Assembly (NCBI GenBank): GCA_002751075.1 | Contig: NAOQ01000217.1 | Location: forward strand, 8,721-72,720 | Origin: Ichthyophonus hoferi | Taxonomy: Eukaryota > Opisthokonta > Ichthyosporea > Ichthyophonida > Ichthyophonidae | Length of the DNA stretch: 64,000 nt | Direction of reading: 5' to 3' | Shown here: positions 39,101 to 50,306 of the stretch, piece by piece | Numbering within the stretch: the first letter of the stretch is position 1 | How the letters are laid out: each line of letters starts with the position of its first letter | Notes under the pieces: model-generated | The model's database searches: none | What the model was told of the DNA's origin: nothing | What the model saw: only the letters and a program-made list of their open reading frames with translations | Position numbers and translations under genes: made by a program

Positions 39101-42100
39101 ATCTATACAAACCTATATATTAGGCTTGTTATTTACAAGTTGACGGTTATAAACACTGACTTTGAACCATTCTTCTCTACCTATACCATCTATATCTTTA
39201 CCCTACCAACACCCTTTATATTTCTACCCTCTTTAGGTAGCAGGTAAGGCAGGAAATGGGCAGGAGACCAAGATAGCTATGAAAGAATTAAAGAAGAGAG
39301 GGATAGAGCCCAGTGAGGACACCTATCTGTTGTTCTTAGAAAGTATGGCGGGGATAGGAGATGTAGAAGAGTGCCATGCTACTATTGCCGCTATGGATAA
39401 GGTAGTGGTGAGAGGGATGTGATGATTATGTTGTACTATTATGGTATTGTGTAGCATGGTATAGTATGGTATGGTATGGTATGGTATGATATAATATGGT
39501 ATGGCATGTAATAGTATAGTATAGTATAGTATGGTATAGTATAAAATGGTATAACATGGTGTGTGGTGTGGCATATTACGGAATAGTATAGAAATGGTAT
39601 AGTATATTATGGTATAGTAAGGTATGGTATAATATGAGATAGTATAGTATGGTATAGTATGATGTAGTAAGATATGGTATAGTATGTTATAGTATAGTAT
39701 GCTATACTGTAAACTGCAGTATGGTATACCGTCTTTTGCTATATTCCTATTGCATTATATCACATCACATGATATGATGCAATAACCTTGTGGATATTCA
39801 TTATCCAGTAGTCAAAAAACAATCGTGTAATTAACAATTAACCAGTAAAAATCAACTTTAGTAATAATCAACTAATAACTATTTAGTATAAAAATATATT
39901 ATAACCATCCAATCACTATATGATATACTTTACTTTACTCAACCCAAGCCGTTGCAATGTAAAAATTCTGAAATTGATTGGTTCACAGACTGGATTCCGG
40001 CGTGGACCTCTTGTATATAAGTGGTTGATTATGGCCTGTCATGAAGCCAATCAATGGCAGCCTGCCTGGGATGCAGCTCAAGAAATGAAGACTCTAGGTT
40101 AGACTCTCATTACGTTCTATAAATAGATGGTTGTTATAAATAGACAATTTTTATAGGTGACGTGTTTATAAGAAGATATATAAATGTATGTATAGAAATA
40201 TTGGTTTGCTATAAAAAGCATCTTATAAACATTTGCCTTTCTGTCAGATAGAGTATACTGTTGAGCTCCTATACTTTTAGTATTATATGTAATGGTTAAT
40301 AGCAATATATTGCATATAAATCAGATATAATGTACAGAATAAACTCCCATATATATAGCAATACTTATAAATGTTACCCAGTGTACATATATATATATGA
40401 ATAAATTTAGATATAACTGCATTGCATCTGAGCATATTATATGATAACACTATCTTATCAACTAGGTCTGGACTGGAATATTCATGTCTATCATGTTTTG
40501 ATGGATATTGCTAAAGATACTGTACAGTTCCAGAAATTACATATGTTATTTGCTATGCTACAGCAGGTATGGTAATATAATTAATATAATATAATGAAAT
40601 ATAAGATATTATACTGTAATATGATATAACATAATATAATCTATGATGGTCTAACATAGTACAATATAGGATAATATAATATAATATAATATGAGAGGGT
40701 TTATATAGCCCTATAAATATTTACCAATGTATAGTAACTCCATTTCAGTTTATTTTCATTTACAATTATTTACTTAAAACATTTGTTAAAAAATTTAGCA
40801 AGGGGGTTTATATCAATAACAAAATAAATAAAATAAAATTAGTGGTCAGTATAAAGATTTGAAGTCATGCTATTGGTTAGGAGAATTAGAGTTGGTAATA
40901 TAGGTACATTATACACACTATATAAATATATAACCTAGGAGGTGATAATTGTCACAGGATCCCATAGTAAAGCTTAACAATGTATCCTTTAATATTATGC
41001 TGGCTGCCTACAGCAAGGTACATAGAGTCTCTCTTTCTGTTACTTTTCTTCTCATTCTTTCTCGTTCTCGTTCCACAAATTCTATCTTTGTACCTTTATG
41101 ATATTATTTATATACAAATTGTTAATCAGTTACTATTCAAAATTACAGCCAATGAATAAAAGTTACACGAGTTCTTAAGGTTAAAATATAAATATATTAG
41201 AAAAAATATATACTATAAAATGCAAATTGAAAACTAAATATTAAGGTAAATTAAACCAATGGTATGTATACTAATATTAAGATATAGTACTAAAATGGAA
41301 ATGTATTAGCAGTCAATGTAAACGAGTTGAATTAATATAGCAACCAATACTATTCTTGTAAAACATATATGATCCACTAATACTCATTTGTTTACTTGAT
41401 TCATTGAATTTTATTTATTAATTTCACAGTTAATTTTAACTTGCTTAGAAAAACTCCGTATATCATAATTATTACCATATAATTATGTCCAGAATATTCT
41501 ACTGTATACGTCACGATGACCATAGGTATACTATTAATACGGTTAAATATGGTTATTTTATATAATATTTATAATATTAATATACGCATATAAATATATT
41601 TACCAATTACCATTGGGTTCCCTTAATCTCGCACATGATTGTCCTGCAATCAGATGGGTGATGTTGATAAAGCTGAAGAGATACGGGAACAAATGATATC
41701 CAAAGGTTACAAAGAGGACGAGTAAGAATCTTTTGCTATATTATAATGTTATGTAGACTGACAATATTTATGTATACATAGGTGTATTATCCTACTATTT
41801 TACACTAATACTATTGCACTATTGCATTATAATTATATTTTATTATACTCATGTAATAGTATACTATTCCCCTATATGAATATATGTATGTATGTATGTG
41901 CATTGCATACCGGAGTCAGGGGTTTAGTGCACTGCGTTCTAATACATATTTTAGAAAGTTTTTCTTATTATACAAGCCGTCTTCCTAATGAAATTATAGT
42001 AAAGAGTAAAGCATGAAAATTTAGAATTCCCGACAGATAACAAGCTTCTAGCCCTATCCTATCACATGAAATTACAGCCAGTGTATGGATTATTAATTGA

Positions 42101-45100
42101 CATTTCTAATATGGCAAGTGTTTCCACTAATAGAGATGCATGAAGACACAAACAGTATGTACAGTACTAATGGCTTCTGATTGGCAGGTTTTCAACCAAT
42201 GCAATGATCTATGCCTACGGATTAAAGCAGGGATTAGATACTGCCTTGGTGAAAATGGAGGAGTTTCAAAAGGTAATGATTGGCTACAATATACAGGGGA
42301 TAGGGCATATAATTGACATATGACATAGAACTGAGATAGTAGCACAAATAAATTTAGATATACTCTCTTACATACTATACTACATAGATGGATAATATTA
42401 AGCAAATATGCTCTCTCATATACTATATTACATATTATCATATACATATATTATCCTATATAATTACATGATATATTATTGTCTTACATGCATACTATTT
42501 TTTTAAATGAATATTAAAGGTAGCAAACCAATGTTTATTAATTTCATTCAAGTTTTCTGAGGCACCTACTGATTCGTGACACATGTAAATTTATATTGCT
42601 TGTTTTTACTGGTTAAATCTTAGGACATCTTTAGTAGAAGATTTAAGTGCTTCGGATAGATTTATTATCACATTTTAAATATTTTATATGGGCTTATTAT
42701 TACATTACTATATAAGTGTTTTCTATTGGTGTACTTTTACTTATTCACCTCTACCTGTAGACTGTGCCAGATTTCAAACCAGGTATAGTAACGCATAATA
42801 TTTTAGTGACCATTGCTGCTAAGTATGGTGATCTTGAGTTAGCCCATACCCAGCTAAGAAGTAAGTAATAGGCGCCAATAAGATCTAAGATTACGGTTGG
42901 GATCTAGGGGCAGGGTAGACATTGATAATATAATATGCACCATATATATCTGTATGCATGTTTGCATAATAAGCTGTATTTATTGTATCTTGATAAAGGA
43001 ATGTTTTTATACGGGTATGTATTCCAAATCCTATTGCTGTGGTTTTATATTTGTATCCTGTAATATTGCTCTATAGATCTAGTTGCTAATTCTATTGGCT
43101 CATTCTGATATACTTGATTGGAGCTGCATCATTTTATTGGATTAATAAATACTGTTTTAGGGTTAAATGTGGGGGGGGGAGGTGTGATTGGATACAAGAA
43201 TTTATTTTTATTTGTTATTGGTTACAGATATGACAACAGCTGGTGTTCAACCAAACACTATTACCTACACTTGCCTTATTGAGCAAAGTGGCCACGTTGG
43301 AAATGTAGGTGATTGGTGTGTTTGTATCAATCACATACTTATATATATATATATATATACCAGTAAGAGAATAGGGGAATCCTTCTCCCTGTAGCTTCAT
43401 TGAATCTTGCTTGACTACCTAAAAAATAAATTATAACTAACTAATACGCATTATATAATTGTTTTTGCTCTGGATTGTTGATGCCATTATAGTGACCCTG
43501 TAAATTCATATATATTGATCTGGGCTTTACTAAACTTACATTGAGTATCATGCAGATTGGCTATATGATGTCAATGTATAAGGAGATGAAATCCGCTGGA
43601 ATTAAGCCTGGACCAGTAACCTACACGTCTTTAATTAACCATTTGGCGTATGAATAATCATTTTCTCTTATTATACTATTTTACATTTATACTATTCTAC
43701 CATTTTATTATCATATTATTATACTGTAATACACACTATTCTACTGGCACACTATCNNNNNNNNNNNNNNNNNNNNNNNNNNNNNNNNNNNNNNNNNNNN
43801 NNNNNNNNNNNNNNNNNNNNNNNNNNNNNNNNNNNNNNNNNNNNNNNNNNNNNNNNNNNNNNNNNNNNNNNNNNNNNNNNNNNNNNNNNNNNNNNNNNNN
43901 NNNNNNNNNNNNNNNNNNNNNNNNNNNNNNNNNNNNNNNNNNNNNNNNNNNNNNNNNNNNNNNNNNNNNNNNNNNNNNNNNNNNNNNNNNNNNNNNNNNN
44001 NNNNNNNNNNNNNNNNNNNNNNNNNNNNNNNNNNNNNNNNNNNNNNNNNNNNNNNNNNNNNNNNNNNNNNNNNNNNNNNNNNNNNNNNNNNNNNNNNNNN
44101 NNNTTCTCTTATTATACTATTTTACATTTATACTATTCTACCATTTTATTATCATATTATTATACTGTAATACACACTATTCTACTGGCACACTATCTTA
44201 CTATTATACTGTAATACATTTATATTATACATACTTTCCTATTACCATATATCTTTCATTGCTGTTCATACCAACCTTGCATGTTAATAAAGTTTTGGGA
44301 TGTGTTAACCTATTAAGATTAAAATTTAGTACAATTACTATTTAGCTAATAAGGTCAGGCAATTATAAAAAAGTTTAAAATAGAGGTATTACTAAAACTG
44401 AAAAATAGGAATAGTATATCGTCATGATTATAATGTTCTTAGTAACTAACTAGATAGGGGTGGAGATACAGACGACATCATGCCACAGAACTATTGCAAA
44501 AGGTGTTGGAGGATACTGCACTGGAAGGATTGGAGAGGAGTGTGATTATTAAACCACTCAAGTGTAGGTTGCTTTTCTCTTATTGGCTGTGCTATTATTA
44601 CATCAATCAACTGTAGGTTGCATTTCTTTGATTGGTTAGGTTATTTATTGACCGGTAAGGAGGGAGTGGTGAGTGGATAAGAATTAATTAACTAATTATA
44701 ATAGTTTCTGCCCTTTAGTAATTTACAGTTTTAATATCCATATTTTATTAATTGTTTTTTAGTATGAGTGTGTTTGGATGAGTATATTGTGATAATGGTA
44801 TAGCAATATTTTATGATTGGTGGTAGTGGTTTGATAATAATAGACGTCAGGTATGCAGATGTGCAGAACAATCATCAACTTATAACCTTGTATTTCAATT
44901 GTCTAATATTAGTTTAAAAAGATAAAGATTAATTCTGCAATATGATTGAACGGTTTAGGCGCAATATAAATATTATTAAAGAATATTCTGTTTTGATTGG
45001 ATATAATGTGTATATTATTCGTTTATGTGCAATGTGTTATTACATTAGAAATATACGATTGGGGTTTATTTTTAGTGTAATACCATACCCCTCTATCCCT

Positions 45101-45612
45101 CTAATACTCTATCTCTATAATGTCTATTAATCTACCCTTGCAGCCAGGGCAAAGCAACAGGTAGCCAGTCTTAAGAAAAGGATAACAAAAGAAGTTAAGG
45201 ACAAATTAAGAGATGATGATAGTAAGTAAAGCGCTATAGTAGCATACATAGCTCTACTATGATTAGGATCATAGGATATATGACTACTAGAATTGGTATA
45301 ATAGGATATATAATTGTGCTGTAATAGTACTGATAATAATAAGCCTTTGTGTGCTTATAGTTAGAGTATATGACTTGTACTAGGTTTAAAATGGACAGGC
45401 TAACATAATTGGTTTTGGTGTGGCAATGCAATGTTAGCATCTTAATTTTAATTTTAATGTTATTGTTTTCTATTCAAGATAATAATTATCTAGCTAAGAC
45501 TGTATTTGACAATTAATTTTATAACACAGCTGCTGAGCCAATCAAAGTTCAACCCCGATTAGTAGATCCAATAGCAATCAATCTAACAGATCAAACCCAA
45601 TCAATGACCTAA
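30149..45612 (+). CDS. pentatricopeptide-repeat protein B (inverted duplicate of the gene ending at 28484)
   Basis: Exons: 30149-30214, 32228-32429, 33239-33385, 33863-33936, 34584-34682, 35412-35486, 36147-36240, 36774-36836, 37291-37392, 37708-37784, 38400-38525, 39237-39401, 39989-40097, 40466-40566, 40958-41017, 41654-41721, 42188-42272, 42761-42860, 43228-43304, 43556-43647, 44472-44563, 45144-45221, 45530-45612; 744 residues. About a dozen PPR repeats from roughly residue 220 to 660 show the classic pattern, for example TYQLLML..MEEAGIKPST, SFNYLIK..LKKRGIEPSE and TYTCLIEQ..MKSAGIKPGP; the family binds organellar RNA. Residues 17-33 form a hydrophobic Gly/Ala/Val segment after a weakly basic start, so an inner-membrane-type or membrane-anchored form is possible, unlike copy A. 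The donor after 35486, rather than an earlier GT at 35475, is supported by the matching site in gene A. The C-terminus is uncertain: an alternative route uses 45538-45623 and a further exon at 46185-46274. Confidence 0.88.
31725..31830. repeat. degenerate ~22-24-nt minisatellite, intron 1 of PPR gene B
   Basis: Units of the type TAGTTATTATTTTACTATATTG repeat four to five times imperfectly. A similar unit occurs at 34765-34905 in intron 5 of the same gene. Confidence 0.6.
34765..34905. repeat. degenerate ~22-24-nt minisatellite, intron 5 of PPR gene B
   Basis: Five to six imperfect units of TAGTTATTATCTTACTNTNTTG, related to the array at 31725-31830. Confidence 0.65.
37407..37466 (+). repeat. 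(CTCTCCCT)n pyrimidine tract
   Basis: Octamer CTCTCCCT repeat about 15 nt downstream of the donor at 37393 in PPR gene B; strongly one-sided pyrimidine strand. Confidence 0.85.
38225..38396 (+). repeat. (ATAC)n array next to an acceptor of PPR gene B
   Basis: Imperfect CATA/TACATACA array ending a few nucleotides before the acceptor of the exon at 38400; it replaces the usual pyrimidine tract. Confidence 0.88.
39420..39725. repeat. (ATAGTATGGT)n array next to a donor of PPR gene B
   Basis: Pentamer/decamer array of TATGG and TATAGTATGG units starting about 20 nt after the donor at 39402. Confidence 0.9.
43663..44197. other. 347-N gap with identical 94-nt flanks
   Basis: The 94 nt before the gap (43663-43756) and the 94 nt after it (44104-44197) are identical. 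Either an overlap between contigs was not merged, in which case the Ns may not exist, or the region is a true tandem repeat. It lies in the intron between exons 20 and 21 of PPR gene B, so the coding model is not affected. Confidence 0.9.
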
Positions 45613-46079
45613 ATGTTAATGAGGTACTGGGCTCCATCCAATTATATTCTTCTTTATATTATCTGAGAGATTTTCTTTAGAATAGATATGTTTGCATATG
45701 TAGTACAACTATGTATATATATATGGGCATATATATATATTATCTAGAAGGTGGGTTCTATGGTTGGTGTTTGATATTACAAATGAATTACATGATGCAA
45801 TATAATGTAGTATAATATAATCTAATATAATATTGTTCACTTTCGATTGACTTCATTCCCAATAGACTAGATATTTATCTGATCACAACATCATTATTTC
45901 ACCCTATAATCCCTCGGCCTTTAATATTATCCTTATTAACTGTCTTTCATTTTTTCCTCATTGATTTACCATATAGTATTATATATATACACGGATGTAT
46001 GTGTGTATGTATTGTAAAGACTTTAATGTCATTTAGTGGTATGATCTCTTGATCGGTTAACATTATTTACCTTTTGCTG

Positions 46080-46120
<41 letters not shown>

Positions 46121-46184
46121 GTCTAGACCCCTTACCTGAATTATGTCTTTCTTCTCTCAATCTATTTCCTACTATTCCTTACAG

Positions 46185-46274
46185 ATAACAAACCTACATA
46201 CTAACCTATGGGAGCTGCAGACATTACCTGATTGGACCACAGCAATATATAGCCTGGCATCCAATCACATATAA
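46185..46274 (+). other. candidate alternative terminal exon of PPR gene B
   Basis: A strong pyrimidine tract and TTACAG acceptor precede 29 codons with protein-like composition (it contains LWELQTLPDWTTAIYSLAS) and a stop. It can join gene B at phase 0 through an exon 45538-45623 (Ser/Asn-rich frame, donor GTACTG) or through a donor GTAGAT inside the exon starting 45530. An AATAAA lies only 10 nt after the stop, at 46284-46289, which fits a true 3' end. Confidence 0.5.
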
Positions 46275-46283
46275 ATTACAAAA

Positions 46284-46289
46284 AATAAA
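46284..46289 (+). promoter_or_regulatory. candidate poly(A) signal AATAAA of PPR gene B
   Basis: The hexamer follows the candidate terminal exon closely and lies in the gap between gene B and the convergent acyltransferase gene. Confidence 0.35.
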
Positions 46290-47405
46290 TCATTGGGTTG
46301 TAGATAAGAGTGAATAGTAAGTAGTTTATTAGAAAAGGTGTAAAACTAAAATACCCAATCCTAAACCAATTAAAATGAGCTTATAACGCTATAAATATCT
46401 GTAAGTAACCATAACACAGTATTGGTTGAAATAGGTGTTGCCTTCAACTGGCCTATCATCTTGGACAACGGCCGACTATTGCAAGCAGCAAATAAAAACA
46501 AAAATAAGATTTACTCGGTGATATTATAGTATAATATAATATAGAATAGTATAGCAGTACGTTGTAGACGAGGACATATATAGTATAATACCATTAACCA
46601 ACTATAATCTAACTAAGTTGCTAGTTACTAATCCATTGCTTGAATAAACCAGCACCAGATCATTGGTTATAGTTAAACTGTTCTATCTTGTGCACAAATG
46701 GTATGGGCAACACGTAGGTTTAAAATGACACTTAAATACTCATTAGGTAAATCTGTCTTGGACAATAAACAAAGAAAGAATTATTATAATTATAAAATAC
46801 ATTCCCGAGCAGAGACAGGTTAGATACACAATTGTAAAAAGCCATATATATATGTTAGTGTGTTAGGGTGTTGCTTTACAGGAAAATCAATGTAAAAAGA
46901 AGATTTTAATGTTGTAGACTCAAATACAGCACAGCTGCGAGTAATAATATAATCTTTTCAATATTATAATAGAGACAGGTAATTGATTGAACTACCTATT
47001 GATATGGTTGTAATGGCGTACTATAGAAAAGTTAATGGCTCATTACATCATTAAAATAAATGTAATATCTAATATATCACATAATAACAGAACATAGCAA
47101 GATATACACGTATACATATTAGTATGAGATGTTCATATTGCATTGCTAGTCAGTGTGCTAGGAGGCTAATATGATGGTATATTGAAGTAAAATTAAGCAC
47201 TTATATATGTATGTATGTATATGCATATACCAGCGTCGGAAGGACTGGATAAGTGGTATGGTGTAAGTTAGGTATGCATATATGTATGTATATATGTATT
47301 TGTGTATCTAATTATCTATGCAGAAAATCATCCAAGTATAAACCTTATATAAACTAAATACAGTCGACACAAATAACATAATAACATTGCATTATTGGTG
47401 ACAAT

Positions 47406-49235
47406 CTAATTGGCTATCCTACGCCTATTGGAAAACAAACTGGGTATAGAGAGAGAGAATAACGAGACAGGGCCAAAGGCTGCCGTAACCAAGGCCAATA
47501 AAAATCCACCAATCCACATGCCCCAAATATCTGGGAGAGAGAAAGAAGCCGAGGCACCTGACACCCACACCATATAGAATAGTGTCATGGCAACAGAAGT
47601 GAACCTCATGCCAGCCAATCCAAAGGCATAGGCAAAGAGGAGGAGGAAGGGGGCCCATAGTAACGCGTCACCCAATACGGCAATACCAGGGCTGCCATCC
47701 CTTGGTTCGCCAGGGAAGTGTTGTGTCTTGGCAAAGGTAGCCATCATAGCATCTTTCTCTTTCCACAGGTTAATGAGCCAGGCCTTTTGTTCTTCTTCTG
47801 TTTCTCCTAACTGTAATGATAGGTTAGGATGCGGTAGGTGATGTGGGGATAGGTTGGCTGTAGACAGAATATGATGAAAGAGAAAGATATATATATATAC
47901 CTGCCTACCTACCTATCTACCCAACCATATACATATACATACACATACACATACACACACACGCACCTCTTGTATGCAGAACTGTCGGATATGCAGATGA
48001 ACATCTATAGGAACAGGCGATGGTTTACTCAAATCAATGAGGTTGTAAGGGTTCTTATGCCAAGGGGTGTGACTGGGGTATCCTACGGTGAGGTCAAAAA
48101 CATACTCTGCCCCTGCCTCGCGCAGTTTACGGAGAGCTGCTAGATAGGCCCCAAACCGAGGGATTAACATATGGTGGAACTGGGGAAGTTTTTCTTTTCT
48201 GTAGGGGTAAGGTGTCAATAAAGAGGGTGGGAAGGAGAAGGAGAAAGGGTATGAGGGAGAGGGTAGAAGTGGAGGTATGGGGTATAAGTATATATATGAT
48301 AGTATGATAGTATAATAGTATGTATATATACACATATGCTAATCCCTACCTAGCATACTCCCAAGACTGTGGTAGTAGACGAGGGAAAAATAAGCCGCCC
48401 TCAGGGTACACACAGAAGGATCTGAAGTTCTCTTCCACAAAATAGTTCAGAGAGACGTCTAGGTTCTCTTTGTCTTTCTTTTTGCCAACTGCATAGTGTA
48501 TAGTGTGTATAGTGCCAGTTGGTATAGGTTAGTATAGGGTTGAAATATATGATAGATAGTAAACTATTGTAGGTTTGGTGTAAGGGAATGTATTTCATAG
48601 GGAAGATTATCATGTAGTAGTAAGTAGGTAAATATATGTTATTATTGGCTGAGTGAAATGAGAGAAATGAGGTAGGATTGAGAATGGAAAGCAAACCAAT
48701 ATTAAGAATTACAGAAAATTACTATTAGCACATATTACAACGATGTATACATGCTATAATATAATCTGTGCATAGATTGGATCAATAAATTTTATATTTG
48801 AGTTATAAATAGTTGGGTAATATGCATATATATATATATATATATATATTGAACCCCTTGAATTATACTCCCTCATTCACTGTAGTTGTATAATTGATTT
48901 CAATCATACAACAATAGCGATATATTCGTAAATATACATGAAGATACTACATAAGAGATACCTTCTCTATAGAAAGAGAACCAACCAAAAATTAAAAATT
49001 CTCTTTCTCTACCTCCTATCACTAGAGGTGGTTTTACATCAATAGACTCAATAGCCAATAAGGGTAGGTTTATATACGGGAATGGCGCCTGAAGATGCTT
49101 TTATGAAAGTGGGCTTTAAAATTTAAAATTTAAAATTTAATAATTAGTCTGAGTAGCAACACGAGACCAATCAAACCAGTTGAGGGACAACAACACAACA
49201 CAATGAAGACAAAGGAAGTAAAATAATAATAATAC

Positions 49236-49291
<56 letters not shown>

Positions 49292-50306
49292 GTAATTGTG
49301 CAAAAACTAATTATCTGACTCGCACAAGCTATAGAAAATACAAATAATAAAAACATACCAAAATCAATTTTCCAAGTATAAAACATAAACAATAATCTGT
49401 GATGACAATAGTTTAAAAATCGCGCTAGCAACCAAGCAACCACACTGTAATAAGTATTAAATATTAAATATTAAATATTAACTTACATCCTAAGAAAATA
49501 TGGCCAGCTAGGTAGGAGGCCCAGCCCAACGGAGAGAACAAGAAATACTTCCATATAGCCCACATCATAGTCCCATCGCCACTATTCTCAGCTCTTAAAT
49601 GATAGGCAATAAAGAAGGTATCTGCATAGGCCTGTGAATGGGTTGTGTAAGGAGAAGTACACAACTTACTACTATGTGAAAGTAGGTATGGGAGGTGGAG
49701 GTGGAGTGGGGGGCGGTGGAAGTGGGCATCTCATGTTTTGTTGACATCATAGAACCCAAAAGATTAATACGTCGTACATTAAAAACATAACTGTCGCCAC
49801 ATATAAAACTCCTTCACCAAGCACTTGAATGAATGAATATATATAATATATATGCAAGAAACATCTATATAAACCGTGACATATCAAGTATACCTTGGCT
49901 ATAACTAAAACATCAATATGTACTCTCCTACCTGGTGGTTCATAATCAACAATTGTTTGTTCTTTCCTTCACGCTCAGGAAAAAAACTAGTCGTGGGGTG
50001 GTCGCCAGCAGCAAGCTTATCTCCGGTAACAATCACTTTACGATTAGCCAGCCACATACCCAACATCACAGGACACCAACCAAGACGAAGTAACCATATG
50101 CGCGAGGATCGATGTAATTGAGGAGAAATATATTTCAAAGGTAAACAAACAATATGAAGCAGTGATTCAAGGGCGTGGCTAAAACCTGTTGAGCAAATAA
50201 ATGCAAAAGAAAAGGCGGTGCTTGTCCCCTCTCTCATAGTCTCCATGTAGTCATTGGCCACGGTCATCATGTTCACCCCAGGCATGGGTAACATCTCGAA
50301 CGACAT
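47406..50306 (-). CDS. lysophospholipid acyltransferase of the AGPAT3-5/LCLAT1 group
   Basis: Exons in transcript order: 50306-49932, 49631-49487, 48488-48350, 48198-47967, 47810-47406; 431 residues with this start. The family transfers an acyl group from acyl-CoA to a lysophospholipid or lysophosphatidate in the ER membrane. The catalytic HX4D motif is NHQAYAD (H124, D129), cut by an intron between Q125 and A126. YPEGG (201-205) stands for the FPEG motif. The blocks PRFGAYLAALRKLREAG, VFDLTVGYP and VHLHIRQF correspond to the family's C-terminal half of the catalytic domain, followed by a Trp/Glu-rich helix (WLINLWKEKD) and two to four hydrophobic segments near residues 330-425. The N-terminus is uncertain: a very hydrophobic alternative frame after an acceptor near 50382 could supply the first membrane helix, and further 5' exons may lie upstream. 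Substrate cannot be told from sequence. Confidence 0.85.
47876..47966. repeat. TA/ACAC/ATAC simple-repeat tract at a splice donor
   Basis: On the gene strand the donor GTGCGTGTGTGTG of exon 48198-47967 passes directly into a GT/GTATGT repeat. Confidence 0.85.
49205..49292. repeat. (AAT)n microsatellite in an acyltransferase intron
   Basis: Trinucleotide AAT/ACT array in the intron between the second and third exons. Confidence 0.9.

Larger units (their letters stand above)
45613..47405. other. spacer between convergent PPR gene B and acyltransferase gene
   Basis: Apart from the candidate exon at 46185-46274, it holds a (CT)n(AT)n tract at 46081-46120 and scattered CCAAT pentamers. I see no other gene here. 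Confidence 0.6.

Noticed and set aside
43650-44345. 231-codon plus-strand frame
   Set aside because: It is read across 347 Ns and duplicated flanks; only the exon ending at 43647 next to it is coding.
44461-44471. Acceptor ATAG/GGGTGG for exon 21 of PPR gene B
   Set aside because: It would put the exon in a frame that stops early; the ACAG acceptor 11 nt downstream keeps the frame and matches exon 21 of gene A.
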